A stretch of DNA of 64,000 nt from JBKBIP01 sp046297495 (GCA_046297495.1 JBKBIP010000029.1:1-64000), one strand, 5' to 3'; counted from the first letter of the stretch, positions 41,364 through 50,731 are shown. Notes: generated by a model not told the origin, from the letters alone. Program-made: numbers and translations.

Positions 41364-43195
41364 TGGCCAAACACAAGAAACGTACCGTGCAGGATCGCCC
41401 CCTGCGGATCGCGGGCTACATCAGGGTCTCGTCGCAGCGGCAAGCCAGCGAAGGTGACAGCCTGATCGCCCAGCGACACGAGATCGAGCAGGAAGTGGAC
41501 ATCCGCAAGCGGCGGGAGAACTGGAAGGTCGCCAAGGTGGGTTTCTACACCGAGGCTGGAAAATCCGCGAAGGATCAGAACCGGCCGGAACTGCTGCGGC
41601 TCAAGCAGGACATCGAAGCTGGCGAGATCGATGTCGTGATCTGCATGAAACTGGACCGGATTACCCGGAGCCTGAGTGACTTTGTCGAACTGTGGGAGTT
41701 GTTCGAGAGCCGCAACGTCAACGTCATCAGCTTGCGGGAACAGTTCGACACCTCGACCCCGAGCGGTCGGGCCATGCTCCGGATGATTATCGTCTTCGCG
41801 GAGCTGGAAAGGGAAATGACCGCCGAGCGAACCTTCGACACCATGAAGGATCGTGTCGAGCGGGGGCTCTGGAATGGTGGTTTCGTCATCGGGTACAAGT
41901 CCGACCCGACGGAGCCGGGCAAGCTGCTCGTCGATCCCGAGTGGGCCGACATCATCCGCCGGCAGTTCTTCGATGCGTTCGAGGAGCTTGGCTCTGCGGG
42001 GAAGGTACTCCGCAAGCTCCACAAGCTGGGCCTCCGCTGTCCGGTCTGGACCTCCCGATCCGGCAAGGTGCGGGGCGGCAAGCTGTTCACCAAGCAGCAG
42101 GTCATCGCCATCCTGCGGAACCCTCTGTACATCGGCCGCATCAAGTGGGGCGAGACGTTCAAGGACGACTGCCACGAGCCGCTCATCGGCAGAGAGCAGT
42201 TCGAGCGAGTTCAGCGGGTCCTGGGCGAGACGACCAAGCACCGCTGCAACCACCAGTCCATTCGTGGCCGCAGCTACCTCCTGCGGGGGCTGGTTCGGTG
42301 CGGCTGTGGTGCCCAGATGACCCCGGCCGGGGCTCATGGACACGGAGGGAAGTACCACTACTACGTCTGCACCAAGCAAGTTCACGAGGGCGGCAAGGTT
42401 TCGTGTCAGGCTCCGCGGTTCCCTGCCGAGGCCCTGGAGATCGCCGTCCTCGAACGGATTCGTGTCCTGGCCGCGATGGAAGAAGCCAGAGATCGAATCG
42501 TGCAGGAAGCCCTGAAGGTCATCGCCGAGGAGGCCAGCCGGGTCCAGAGCGAAGAAGAAATCCTCCGGCGGCAACTCGGGAGGGTTCGCGGAGACATCGG
42601 CCGACTGGTCGGGGTCTTGAAAACGCTTGGGGCGACCGCTCTCATGAGCATCCAGGAGGAACTGGCCCGGCTGGAGCAGGAGGAGCGAGGGCTGGACGTG
42701 CAGCTTCAGGAGGTGAGCAAGCGGAAGGACCCGCTCGACCAGATCAGCTCTCAGGCCCGGCAGTTCGTCGAGACGTGGAAGAACGTGGGGCAGCTGCTGG
42801 ACCAGGCTGACGCCGAGGAACAGCGGCTCATCCTCCAGCACTACGTCGAGGTGATCGAGCTGCGGGCGACGGACAGCAAGGGGAAGGTCGGCACCTACGC
42901 CCTGCGTCTGTTCCCAGAGGCACGTCCGTTCACCTGCCAGGGTGTTGAGTCAAAAAAAGCTGAGGGACCCGCCACCCACTCGCCCAGGGGCGGGTCCCCT
43001 TTGTTAACCCTCGACGGTCAGGTTCTTGAAACCGTCGGAAAAGCTCCCCGAGTAGGATTCGAACCTACAACAAACCGGTTAACAGCCGGTTGCTCTACCG
43101 TTGAGCTATCGGGGAAGGGGATGGTTGGTGGGTTTATCTTAGCGGAAAACGCCAAGAGGACAAGAGGAGTTCGGATTTCAGGGGTAAGCAGGTAA
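41363..43195 (+). CDS. Large serine recombinase at the island edge
   Basis: ATG 41363 follows AAGGAGG. The N-terminal catalytic domain has GYIRVSSQRQ (Ser23), KLDRITRSLSDF and TPSGRAMLRMI. The recombinase domain follows, then a zinc ribbon (VRCGCGAQM, YYVCTKQ) and a long coiled coil (about residues 375-480). The native domain ends near residue 520 (TYALRLFPEARPFTC). From there the frame runs on without a stop through a terminator hairpin and, in the antisense direction, through the whole tRNA-Asn gene. That tail is therefore unlikely to be the native C-terminus. The enzyme looks intact and could move the island. Confidence 0.8.
   Translation: MAKHKKRTVQDRPLRIAGYIRVSSQRQASEGDSLIAQRHEIEQEVDIRKRRENWKVAKVGFYTEAGKSAKDQNRPELLRLKQDIEAGEIDVVICMKLDRITRSLSDFVELWELFESRNVNVISLREQFDTSTPSGRAMLRMIIVFAELEREMTAERTFDTMKDRVERGLWNGGFVIGYKSDPTEPGKLLVDPEWADIIRRQFFDAFEELGSAGKVLRKLHKLGLRCPVWTSRSGKVRGGKLFTKQQVIAILRNPLYIGRIKWGETFKDDCHEPLIGREQFERVQRVLGETTKHRCNHQSIRGRSYLLRGLVRCGCGAQMTPAGAHGHGGKYHYYVCTKQVHEGGKVSCQAPRFPAEALEIAVLERIRVLAAMEEARDRIVQEALKVIAEEASRVQSEEEILRRQLGRVRGDIGRLVGVLKTLGATALMSIQEELARLEQEERGLDVQLQEVSKRKDPLDQISSQARQFVETWKNVGQLLDQADAEEQRLILQHYVEVIELRATDSKGKVGTYALRLFPEARPFTCQGVESKKAEGPATHSPRGGSPLLTLDGQVLETVGKAPRVGFEPTTNRLTAGCSTVELSGKGMVGGFILAENAKRTRGVRISGVSR
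42964..43005 (+). terminator. Rho-independent terminator after the recombinase
   Basis: GGGACCCGCC (42964-42973) and GGCGGGTCCC (42989-42998) form a 10-bp stem followed by CTTTGTT. It lies inside the open frame of the recombinase, which supports an end of the real gene close to 42950. Confidence 0.75.
43044..43115 (-). tRNA. tRNA-Asn(GUU)
   Basis: The reverse strand folds as a 72-base cloverleaf: acceptor TCCCCGA/TCGGGGA, D arm GCTCAACGGTAGAGC, anticodon stem ACCGG/CCGGT with loop CTGTTAA (anticodon GTT), and T arm GTAGG-TTCGAAT-CCTAC. CCA is not encoded. Its 3' end faces the island and the recombinase, the usual geometry of an integration site. Confidence 0.95.
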
Positions 43196-43346
43196 GCGGA
43201 AGTTCCGCGGGAGCTCGTATTTTTTGTGAGTTCGGCGCTTCCGGGGGTTGGATAGATGGTCGGGACGGATACGAAGCAGGTAATGATATTTATGCGTCAC
43301 TAATTACTTGTGCCATCGCAGCTGGGAAGCGGGGGCCGTCTTGCGG

Positions 43347-43387
43347 AAAAAAACGCAGGCCGCTTCCCAGTGGGAAGCGGCCTGGCG
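43347..43387 (-). terminator. Terminator of the first TadG-like gene
   Basis: A 13-bp stem AGGCCGCTTCCCA/TGGGAAGCGGCCT plus a CGC/GCG extension is followed, on the minus strand, by seven T residues. It lies about 75 bases after the gene stop and is nearly identical to the copy at 45061-45102. Confidence 0.8.
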
Positions 43388-43459
43388 TGTCACCTGTTCA
43401 AGCAAAGCACTTGCTTACGCTGCGTGCTCCGGTATTTTCGGACCGCCGTAATAGCCCGC

Positions 43460-44728
43460 TCATTGGGTCAGTTTGGGAGCCGCGAACGTGATCACCGGCG
43501 GCCCGCTCGACGTGTCGGTGCCAGCGGGCTTGATGCTATTCGTCAAGAAATACAGGCTGGGGTCCACGTAGCCGCTGGGTTGAATAATGATCTCTTTATT
43601 CTTATCATTAGTGGGCATTAGCTTTACGGATACGAAACTGACGATGTTGTATTCCACGTTGGTGCCGCTGCCAGGGCCAGGCGTGTAGCTGTTGCCGGGG
43701 GTGGAATTATAAGCCCGGAAGAGCGGCATGATGAAATTGTCGCCGGTGTAATTGTTGATCTCCATCACGGTGCTAGCTTGGAAGCCCACTTCGCCATACC
43801 AGTTCCAGGCTGTATCGACGCGCACCGATATGTTACCTATCGTGATAAAACCTTTGGGATCATAGCCCAAGTTGGGATCGTAACCAGTCAGGGGCAGGTT
43901 CCCTTTATCTACAAGGCTTTGGATCTCGCTGGCGGTCAAGCCATCGCGGATCCAACCCCATACGGTGCTGGCCCCTTCTTGCTTTTTGGCGTTGGTCAAG
44001 TTGAGCAAGCCGAAGTTGCCTCTATATTGATCGCTGGCGGGATAGGCGCGGAGCACGGGATTGCCGTCGGCATCCGTAAGCCCGCCGCTGCCTGGCGCTC
44101 CCCCCGTTTGCAGGAAATTCTGCCAGTGCATGACATCGTAAGCAACGGGCAACAAGCGGGCATTGACGCCGGGGACGGGTTGGAAGCCCTGGATGTGTCC
44201 CGTGTAGATGGTGGCGCGGGCGTCCGCCGCCAGCTCGACGTTGTTGACGCCAATCACCTTCGAGAAGGTGGTTTCCACCGGCGAATTTTGCAGGCTATCG
44301 CGGCGCACGCGAACTCGGACCGAATTGGGAAATAGATTCTGGGGCGGATTGGGATCGTAGTTGCCATTGGCATCGATACGGCCCACTTCAATATCGTCAT
44401 CGCGCAGGTTCAGCTGCGACACCTCGCCCGCTTGATTGAGCTGGGCGAAGTTTTTGGCGGTTCGCCTGGCGGCGATGATGGCGTCGCCCCGAATCTTGTT
44501 TTTTTGCGTCTGACTGGGAGCAACCGCCCACAACGCATAGGGGTCCATCAGCTCATGCACGCCGGCCAGTGAGGCGGCATCCGCAGTATTCTGTAATTCG
44601 GATTGTGTCACCGTTAGGAAGCCAATGTCCACCACGAAGGCGACCACTCCCAGGATAGGGACCATCAATACCGCCATAAGGGGCATGATGGCCCCCCTGC
44701 GCTGGGGATTCGCGTTGTTACGATTCAT
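43460..44728 (-). CDS. TadG-like pilus assembly protein, copy 1
   Basis: ATG 44728 follows GGAAGGG, giving 422 residues. RRGAIMPLMAVLMVPILGVV then VDIGFLTVTQSELQNTADAA is the TadE/TadG N-terminal helix with its membrane segment, followed by a long extracytoplasmic part (DAASLAGVHELMDPYALW onward). Such proteins are minor pseudopilins or assembly factors of Tad pili, or components of related surface machinery. It is nearly identical to the next gene over long stretches, and both have the same terminator. Confidence 0.8.
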   Translation of the reverse strand: MNRNNANPQRRGAIMPLMAVLMVPILGVVAFVVDIGFLTVTQSELQNTADAASLAGVHELMDPYALWAVAPSQTQKNKIRGDAIIAARRTAKNFAQLNQAGEVSQLNLRDDDIEVGRIDANGNYDPNPPQNLFPNSVRVRVRRDSLQNSPVETTFSKVIGVNNVELAADARATIYTGHIQGFQPVPGVNARLLPVAYDVMHWQNFLQTGGAPGSGGLTDADGNPVLRAYPASDQYRGNFGLLNLTNAKKQEGASTVWGWIRDGLTASEIQSLVDKGNLPLTGYDPNLGYDPKGFITIGNISVRVDTAWNWYGEVGFQASTVMEINNYTGDNFIMPLFRAYNSTPGNSYTPGPGSGTNVEYNIVSFVSVKLMPTNDKNKEIIIQPSGYVDPSLYFLTNSIKPAGTDTSSGPPVITFAAPKLTQ

Positions 44729-44757
44729 GATGTTTTCCCTTCCAAAAATGATGGAAT

Positions 44758-44863
44758 ACTGCTGGACGGGAATTTGCATCATTGGCATCTCGACGGGATT
44801 AGTGCCAATTTGTGGTAGGCCCCAGTCTTTCTCATGCTTTGGGGTTGTCTACCATCGTGAAGC
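44758..44863 (-). repeat. Shared leader repeat, copy 1
   Basis: About 106 bases upstream of TadG-like copy 1 match 47723-47828, upstream of the TadE-like gene at 47013, with scattered differences. They share GGCATCTCGACGG, AGTGCCAAT, GCCCCAG and TTCTCATGCTTT. It probably carries a common promoter or leader. Confidence 0.7.
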
Positions 44864-45060
44864 AAAATGGAGCGCCCACTCTTCCTTAGTGGATAGTCGT
44901 CTTCCAAACCGACATCCGCCAAAATTTCTGAATTTACTCGGGAAGCAGAGACCAGGGAACGATTGGCTGGCTTTAGGCCGTTGGGCTGTCGTCGCTAAGC
45001 CTCCTCATGGTGGTAGTGATGCTCTTTTTTGCGGCTGGGAAGCCGGGGCCGTCTTGCCAG

Positions 45061-45102
45061 AAAAAAACGCCAGGCCGCTTCCCATTGGGAAGCGGCCTGG
45101 CG
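45061..45102 (-). terminator. Terminator of the second TadG-like gene
   Basis: A 16-17-bp perfect stem (CGCCAGGCCGCTTCCC and its complement) is followed on the minus strand by seven T residues. It is a duplicate of the terminator at 43347-43387. Confidence 0.85.
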
Positions 45103-45133
45103 TGTCATCGACCCAAGAAATAGGTCAGCCCGC

Positions 45134-46396
45134 TCATTGGGTCAGTTTGGGAGCCGCGAACGTGATCACTGGCGTCCCACTCGACGTGTCGGTGCCAGCG
45201 GGCTTGATGCTACTCGTCAAGAAATACATGCTCGGGTCCACGAAGCCGCTGGGTTGAACGAGGACCTCCTTATTCTTGGCATTGGTGGGCATCAGCTTCA
45301 CAGACACGAAGCTGACGATGTTGTATTCCACGTTGGTGCCGCTGCCAGGGCCAGGCGAGTAGCTGCCACCGGGGGTGGAATTATAAGCTCGGAAAAGCGG
45401 CATGACGAAATTGTCGCCGGTGTATTTATTGATCTCCATCACGGTGCTGGCTTGGAAGCCCACATTGCCGTACCAGTCCCATGCCGAGTCCACCCGATTG
45501 CCTGATTGATCGAAGCCTTTAGGATCATAGCCCAAGTTGGGATCGTAACCAGACAGGGGCAGGTTCCCTTTATCCACAAGGAATTGGACTTCGCTGGCGG
45601 TCAAGCCATCGCGGATCCAACCCCATACGGTGCTGGCCCCTTCTTGTTTTTTGGCGTTGGTTAAATTGAGCAAGCCGAAGTTGCCTTTATACGATGAACT
45701 GGCGGGATAGGCGCGGAGCACGGGGTTGCCGTCGGCATCCGTAACGCCGCTGCTGCCTGGGGCCGACCCTGTTTGTAGGAAATCCTGCCAGTGCATGACA
45801 TCGTAAGCGACGGGCAGCAAGCGGGCATTGACGCCGGGGACGGGTTGGAAGCCCTGGATGTGTCCCGTAAAGATGGTGGCGCGGGCGTCCGCCGCCAGCT
45901 CGACGTTGTTGACGCCAATCACCTTCGAGAAGGTGGTTTCCACCGGCGAGTTTTGCAGGCTATCGCGGCGCACGCGAACTCGGACTGAATTGGGAAATAG
46001 ATTCTGGGGCGGATTGGGATCGTAGTTGCCATTGGCATCGATACGGCCCACTTCAATATCGTCATCGCGCAGGTTCAGCTGCGACACCTCGCCCGCTCGA
46101 TTGAGCTGGGCGAAGTTTTTGGCGGTTCGCCTGGCGGCGATGATGGCGTCGCCCCGAATCTTGTTTTTTTGCGTCTGACTGGGAGCGACCGCCCACAACG
46201 CATAGGGGTCCATCAGCTCATGCACGCCGGCCAACGCGGTGGCATCCGCGGTATTCTGTAGGTCGGACTGTGTTACCGTCAGGAAACCAATGTCCACCAC
46301 GAAGGCGACAATTCCTAGTAGGGGAATCAGCAACACCGCCATCAGGGGCAAGATGGCGCCCTGGCGCTGAGGATTCGTGGACTGGCTACGATTCAT
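45134..46396 (-). CDS. TadG-like pilus assembly protein, copy 2
   Basis: ATG 46396 follows GGGAGGGG, giving 420 residues. The architecture is as in copy 1: QRQGAILPLMAVLLIPLLGI, then VDIGFLTVTQSDLQNTADAT. The central block (residues about 55-190) is almost identical to copy 1 at DNA level, whereas the N-terminal helix and the region after GFDQSGN differ. It lacks a few residues (copy 1 has ITIGNISVRV where this copy has DQSGNRV). It probably shares a transcript with the TadE-like gene upstream at 46475. Confidence 0.8.
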   Translation of the reverse strand: MNRSQSTNPQRQGAILPLMAVLLIPLLGIVAFVVDIGFLTVTQSDLQNTADATALAGVHELMDPYALWAVAPSQTQKNKIRGDAIIAARRTAKNFAQLNRAGEVSQLNLRDDDIEVGRIDANGNYDPNPPQNLFPNSVRVRVRRDSLQNSPVETTFSKVIGVNNVELAADARATIFTGHIQGFQPVPGVNARLLPVAYDVMHWQDFLQTGSAPGSSGVTDADGNPVLRAYPASSSYKGNFGLLNLTNAKKQEGASTVWGWIRDGLTASEVQFLVDKGNLPLSGYDPNLGYDPKGFDQSGNRVDSAWDWYGNVGFQASTVMEINKYTGDNFVMPLFRAYNSTPGGSYSPGPGSGTNVEYNIVSFVSVKLMPTNAKNKEVLVQPSGFVDPSMYFLTSSIKPAGTDTSSGTPVITFAAPKLTQ

Positions 46397-46474
46397 GAGT
46401 TTCCCCTCCCAAAATGCTAGAGTAATGCTAGAGTTAAGGAGTGACTTGGTTGGCCGCAATTGAGGCCTGATCCG

Positions 46475-46975
46475 TCATTGACGCATCATGACAAAAGGTT
46501 GTGAAGTTATCTGATAACTAGACGCCAAGTTCAAGTAGGTGTTTCCCCCCAACCAAGCGACATTGGCGTAAGGAAGCGACACCACGACCTCCACGCCGTC
46601 CATGCCGGGACGCGCGGTATTGAGCTGGGCGCTTTGTCTGACGAAGGTGGCCGTATCCCCCGTGCCGACTTTGCGGTGAACGAACACCTGCACTTGCGCG
46701 CCCCCAGTGCTGATGTTATTGTCAATCAAAATTTTTTGGATTTCGTTGTTGACTTGAGCCGTGGATGTGGTCGTCGATTTACTCGCCACCCGACAGCCAA
46801 CGCGAGCGGCGTCATTCAAGACGTTCCGGACCATCAGCAAGCGGCCAATCTCAATGGTGCCGAGGACAAGAATGGCAAGCAGGGGAGCCAAGACGGCCAA
46901 CTCCACGGTGGCGGCGCCACGCCGTCTCTTGCTCATCCTGGTTGCCGGGTACGTGTAATGATTACTACCCTTCAT
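46475..46975 (-). CDS. TadE-like protein
   Basis: ATG 46975 follows AGGGGAG, giving 166 residues. KRRRGAATVELAVLAPLLAI then LGTIEIGRLLMVRNVLNDAA is the classic TadE helix with the conserved Glu after the basic start, followed by a small beta-rich outer domain. TadE proteins are minor pseudopilins. It is followed by TadG-like copy 2 after 78 bases. Confidence 0.85.
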   Translation of the reverse strand: MKGSNHYTYPATRMSKRRRGAATVELAVLAPLLAILVLGTIEIGRLLMVRNVLNDAARVGCRVASKSTTTSTAQVNNEIQKILIDNNISTGGAQVQVFVHRKVGTGDTATFVRQSAQLNTARPGMDGVEVVVSLPYANVAWLGGNTYLNLASSYQITSQPFVMMRQ

Positions 46976-47012
46976 GCCAATCACTCCCCTGAATAAGATG
47001 AGAACGGCTTTT

Positions 47013-47447
47013 TCACTCTCGGTTCAACGTGAACCGCTCCGATTGATTACCCGTGATACGGGGAATAATGTTTAAGGATGAGGGCAGCAAGGTGGTCGAA
47101 TTGGCTGGGACGGCGGCCACCACGGTAATAGTGTCTCCTGCCTGGGCATTGCTCGCGTCCCCCGACTGACCATTCACCAAGACGGTGACTTGCACGTTGT
47201 CAGCGATGCCATAGCCGATCAGCTGGTTCCGCACGGTCGTGACGATTTGGCTGGTCGAAGTCCCTTCGATGATGCCGGCACGCGCGCCCACGCGCGCCGC
47301 GTTATTGAGCAGGTGCCGGACCATGATGCCTCGGCCAATCTCAATCATGCCGAAGATGATCATGAATAAGACGGTGGCGTTGAAGGCAAATTCGACGGCC
47401 GCCGCTCCTCTCCGCCGAGAACGAGTTAGTAGTTTCCGTTGGGGCAT
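47013..47447 (-). CDS. TadE-like protein
   Basis: ATG 47447 follows ATGGAGAATC, giving 144 residues. SRRRGAAAVEFAFNATVLFM then FGMIEIGRGIMVRHLLNNAA is a TadE signature. The outer domain contains ADNVQVTVLVNGQSGD. It heads a minus-strand set of four Tad-type genes (47013, 46475, 45134, 43460). Confidence 0.85.
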   Translation of the reverse strand: MPQRKLLTRSRRRGAAAVEFAFNATVLFMIIFGMIEIGRGIMVRHLLNNAARVGARAGIIEGTSTSQIVTTVRNQLIGYGIADNVQVTVLVNGQSGDASNAQAGDTITVVAAVPANSTTLLPSSLNIIPRITGNQSERFTLNRE

Positions 47448-48425
47448 GAGTGATTCTCCATTCTCCGAACCCTTGGATGTTCTGGGAAGTGGATGATAGG
47501 GGGAAGCAGGATGAACAACGAGCGCCTGCCGGTTTGGTGACACATTGAGGTATTCGGGGGAAGAGCCAACAGCCAGCTGCCGAATAGGGGTCCAACCGCG
47601 ATCACGAGGGGAAAGAGAAGAAAGGCATCGTCGCAGCAGCGCGGTTTGGCACGCGCATACGACCACGCCAACCTCTCGGTCGTCGCACCAGGAGCGGCGT
47701 GAAGGGTCCAGAACATTTGCGAACTGCTGGACGGAAATGCGCATTGTTGGCATCTCGACGGATCAGTGCCAATCTTGGAGTAAGCCCCAGGCCTTCTCAT
47801 GCTTTTGGGCGCTCTACCAGCGTGGAGCACTCCCCTTTCTTCCGCAGTGGGTAGTCGCCTTGTGAACCCCCGACAACCCCAAAGTCCCCGAACTTTGGAG
47901 AAGGCGCCCCACTGGAAAAGATGGCTCGGCGGAACAAACTTTCCGCTTCGTACTTAATATAGCTCATAATCGTTAGAAAATGCACGAAAAATATTTGGTT
48001 CGCGGCATTTTTTTTTAAGCCTCATTTTTTGTCGCGTTTAGTTGGCGGATGAAGCGAGCCAATTCGACTTTACCCCAATGAACCCCCAATATCCCCCTTC
48101 AGGTTTGTGTAATTTTCCCGTCACGTATTGTGGTGTATTATGACTTGGATGAAAAATCCCCCGCCCCCCTAACATCCAAGACTATCAACACCTTGTGAAT
48201 CCGCATACCCCTAGAACCGGATTTACCATTTCCCGTCTGCACGCAACCCTTAATTAAATTCCATGCAGCTGCCGCGTTCGATGTCGGGGGGAAATCTCCC
48301 CTTCGATTACTCCCGGCGCGGCGGCGCGAGGGCTGTTCCCTGTCGATAGCGGCAGGGAAAACATATCCGAGGTGGAATGTGCGCGCCGGTGCTCGACCCA
48401 GCACGGCGGCGCGGGAGATCGAACC
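47448..48425. other. Divergent intergenic region of the two Tad clusters
   Basis: Nearly 1 kb without a supported gene separates the minus-strand and plus-strand Tad sets. It contains leader repeat copy 2 (47723-47828), an AT-rich stretch with poly-T and poly-A tracts (about 47960-48040) and promoter-like AT-rich bases around 48110-48145. It probably holds both promoters. Confidence 0.5.
47723..47828 (-). repeat. Shared leader repeat, copy 2
   Basis: This is the counterpart of 44758-44863, here about 280 bases upstream of the TadE-like start at 47447. On the minus strand both copies end with codons for MPxMxIxVQQ, so a short leader peptide is possible. Confidence 0.65.
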
Positions 48426-48911
48426 ATGCATGCACCAAGCACGATGAATCGCAAGACATCCCAACGTCGCGCAGCGGCGGCCGTGGAAATGGCCGTCACG
48501 CTCCCTTTGTTGACCTTCTTGTTCGTGGCGGGCGTGGATTTCGCGCGCGTCTATTTCTCGGCCTTGACCGTGATGAATTGCGCCCGCAATGGCGCCTTGC
48601 ATGCCAGCGATCCGTTCAACGCGGCTTCCACGCCGTATGCCGACGTTGAGGAAGCGGCCCTGGCGGATGCCGGCAACCTGTCCCCCACTCCCACCGTCTC
48701 CTCGACGGAAGGGGTCGATGAGGATGGCAACCCCTATGTCGAAGTGACCGTGTCCTATCCATTTTCGACGGTCACGAGCTATCCCGGCATCCCCAGCACC
48801 ATGACCATCAGCCGAACCGTGCGCATGCGGCTGGCCCCCGAAACCCCGAACATGAACGTCAACGGCACGCAAAACGGTGGCGGTAGTGGCAACGGTGAGG
48901 ATGGCGAGTAG
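48426..48911 (+). CDS. TadE-like protein
   Basis: ATG 48426 follows GGGAGATCG, giving 161 residues. SQRRAAAAVEMAVTLPLLTF then VDFARVYFSALTVMNCARNG matches TadE. A Gly/Asn-rich acidic tail follows the beta-rich outer domain. It is the first gene of the plus-strand Tad set. Confidence 0.82.
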   Translation: MHAPSTMNRKTSQRRAAAAVEMAVTLPLLTFLFVAGVDFARVYFSALTVMNCARNGALHASDPFNAASTPYADVEEAALADAGNLSPTPTVSSTEGVDEDGNPYVEVTVSYPFSTVTSYPGIPSTMTISRTVRMRLAPETPNMNVNGTQNGGGSGNGEDGE

Positions 48912-49017
48912 GATCGGATCAGAGTTCAGCAGTGGGGAAAAAGCCAACTCTCGATTGTGGTTTGGATTCATCGTTTCGCGCACACGATCACTTTAGCGAT
49001 TTCAGAGGGGAGACGCC

Positions 49018-49437
49018 ATGAGCCATCGATCCATGCAATCCACGCGGAGCGGTACGACGATCGTGGAAGGTGCCTTCATGTTGCCTGTCGCCTTATTCTT
49101 CATCATCGCCACGTTTGTCGGCGCCATGGGGGTGTTTCGTTATCAGCAAGTGGCCCATCTGGCTCGTGAAGGGGCCCGTTGGGCGGCCGTTCGCGGCACG
49201 CAATACCAATTCGCCATGATGGCCCCCGAAATCACGCCCCAAGATGTGTACGCCAACGCCATCCAGCCCCACATGGTCGCCCTGGACCCGGATTTGCTGA
49301 GCTACTCGGTTACTTGGGAACCAAACAAACGTCCCGGTAGCGTCGTGACCGTGACCGTGACCTATCGCTGGATTCCGGAAGTGTTTCTGGACGAAATTGC
49401 ACTCAGCAGCACATCCCGCATGGTGATGTCGTATTGA
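49018..49437 (+). CDS. TadE-like protein
   Basis: ATG 49018 follows GAGGGGAGA, giving 139 residues. STRSGTTIVEGAFMLPVALF then FRYQQVAHLAREGARWAAVR is TadE-like with the conserved Glu. The C-terminus (VVTVTVTYRWIPEVFL) is beta-rich. The next gene starts 13 bases after the stop. Confidence 0.82.
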   Translation: MSHRSMQSTRSGTTIVEGAFMLPVALFFIIATFVGAMGVFRYQQVAHLAREGARWAAVRGTQYQFAMMAPEITPQDVYANAIQPHMVALDPDLLSYSVTWEPNKRPGSVVTVTVTYRWIPEVFLDEIALSSTSRMVMSY

Positions 49438-49450
49438 GGGAGGAAAAGCG

Positions 49451-50731
49451 ATGATTCATACCGCCACGCCACCTGCCGCCGGGCGCCGCGATGGCTACAT
49501 GGTGGTGTTTTTGTTCGTCTGTCTGGTGGCGTTGCTCGGCATCTTGGCGATCAGCCTCGATGGCGGCTCGTTGCTGAGCGAACGGCGTCACGCCCAAGCC
49601 GCCGCCGACGCGGCCGCCTTGGCTGCCGCCTCGGATTTATACAAGTATTATTGGGAACATAGCGGCGCCGACCCCAACGGCAGCGCCCGTTCCAGCGCTC
49701 TGCGCACGGCGGCCCGCAATGGTTTTGATAATAACGACGCGACCACCACGGTCACGGTGAATCTCCCCCCCCAATCGGGTCCCTATGCGGGCCGACGCGG
49801 CTACGTGGAAGTGATCGTCGAAGGCAATGAAGCACGCGGGTTCAGCAGCGTCTTTGGCTCGGATCTATTGACGGTGCGCGCTCGGGCCGTCGCCTTGGGC
49901 GCGCCGGTGGCCGCTGACGTGGGCATCCTCGTCTTGGATCCTTCCGCGCGAGCCGCCTTGAATTCCCAAGGGGGTGGCTTGACGGATGTGGGGGGCACGC
50001 CCGTCATCGTCAATTCCGCGCACCCGGATGCCGCGGCCGTCGCGGGGGGCGGCGGGGCATTGAAGTCCGATGAATTCATCTTCGTCGGCGGCCACACCAC
50101 CTCCGGCGGTGGTCAGTTTATCGGGCCGATCACCCGCGCCAAAGTGCCGGTGTTCGACCCACTGGCCGATTTGCCCGTCCCCGACAAAAACAGCATGACC
50201 GAGCAGAGCAACAAGAAAGTACAACATACATCCGGGAACATTTATCTGGAACCGGGCGTGTACAAAGGGGGCATTTCCGTCAGCGGCTCCGCCTCGCTGT
50301 ATCTGGCGCCAGGCGTGTATTACATGGATGGCGGCGGTTTCTCCTTCAGCGGCCAAGGCAGTCTCTTCGGCGAAGGGGTGATGATCTATAACGCTCCCAA
50401 ACAAGGACAATCCAGCGGCATCAGCGTGAGCGGCCAGGGCAGCTTGGTGCTCAGCGGCATGACCGAGGGGGTGTACAAGGGGATCACGTTCTTTCAGGAC
50501 CGAACTTCCAACACCACCGGCGAGGTGCAAGGGGCGGGAGGAAATACCAGCATCACCGGCACCTTCTATTTCGCCGGCGCCTTGCTGAAGATTTCCGGCA
50601 ACGGTGGCGTCTCCAACATGGGTTCGCAATATATCAGCCGCATGCTCAATTTGGGGGGCAATGGCGGCATTCAGATCAACTGGAACCCCGAACATGTGGC
50701 CCAAAGACGCACGATTGCCCTGGTGGAGTAA
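49451..50731 (+). CDS. TadG-like protein with long beta-rich domain
   Basis: ATG 49451 follows GGGAGGAAA, giving 426 residues. The N-terminal helix GYMVVFLFVCLVALLGILAI then LLSERRHAQAAADAAALAAA is the TadG type. After residue 150 it has an extended Gly-rich repeat region (KGGISVSGSASLYLAPGVYY) that suggests a beta-helix. It probably forms part of a pilus-like or envelope structure together with the two TadE genes upstream. Confidence 0.78.
   Translation: MIHTATPPAAGRRDGYMVVFLFVCLVALLGILAISLDGGSLLSERRHAQAAADAAALAAASDLYKYYWEHSGADPNGSARSSALRTAARNGFDNNDATTTVTVNLPPQSGPYAGRRGYVEVIVEGNEARGFSSVFGSDLLTVRARAVALGAPVAADVGILVLDPSARAALNSQGGGLTDVGGTPVIVNSAHPDAAAVAGGGGALKSDEFIFVGGHTTSGGGQFIGPITRAKVPVFDPLADLPVPDKNSMTEQSNKKVQHTSGNIYLEPGVYKGGISVSGSASLYLAPGVYYMDGGGFSFSGQGSLFGEGVMIYNAPKQGQSSGISVSGQGSLVLSGMTEGVYKGITFFQDRTSNTTGEVQGAGGNTSITGTFYFAGALLKISGNGGVSNMGSQYISRMLNLGGNGGIQINWNPEHVAQRRTIALVE

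Noticed and set aside
41324..42841. 505-codon minus-strand frame over the second recombinase
   Set aside because: Antisense shadow; the plus strand has an intact serine recombinase.
1..43000. CRISPR arrays
   Set aside because: No regularly spaced direct repeats were found, although a Cas4-like nuclease is present; that gene therefore was not called cas4.
43044..43200. C-terminal tail of the second recombinase as a real protein domain
   Set aside because: The residues RVGFEPTTNRL are the translation of the antisense strand of tRNA-Asn, a frequent false extension.
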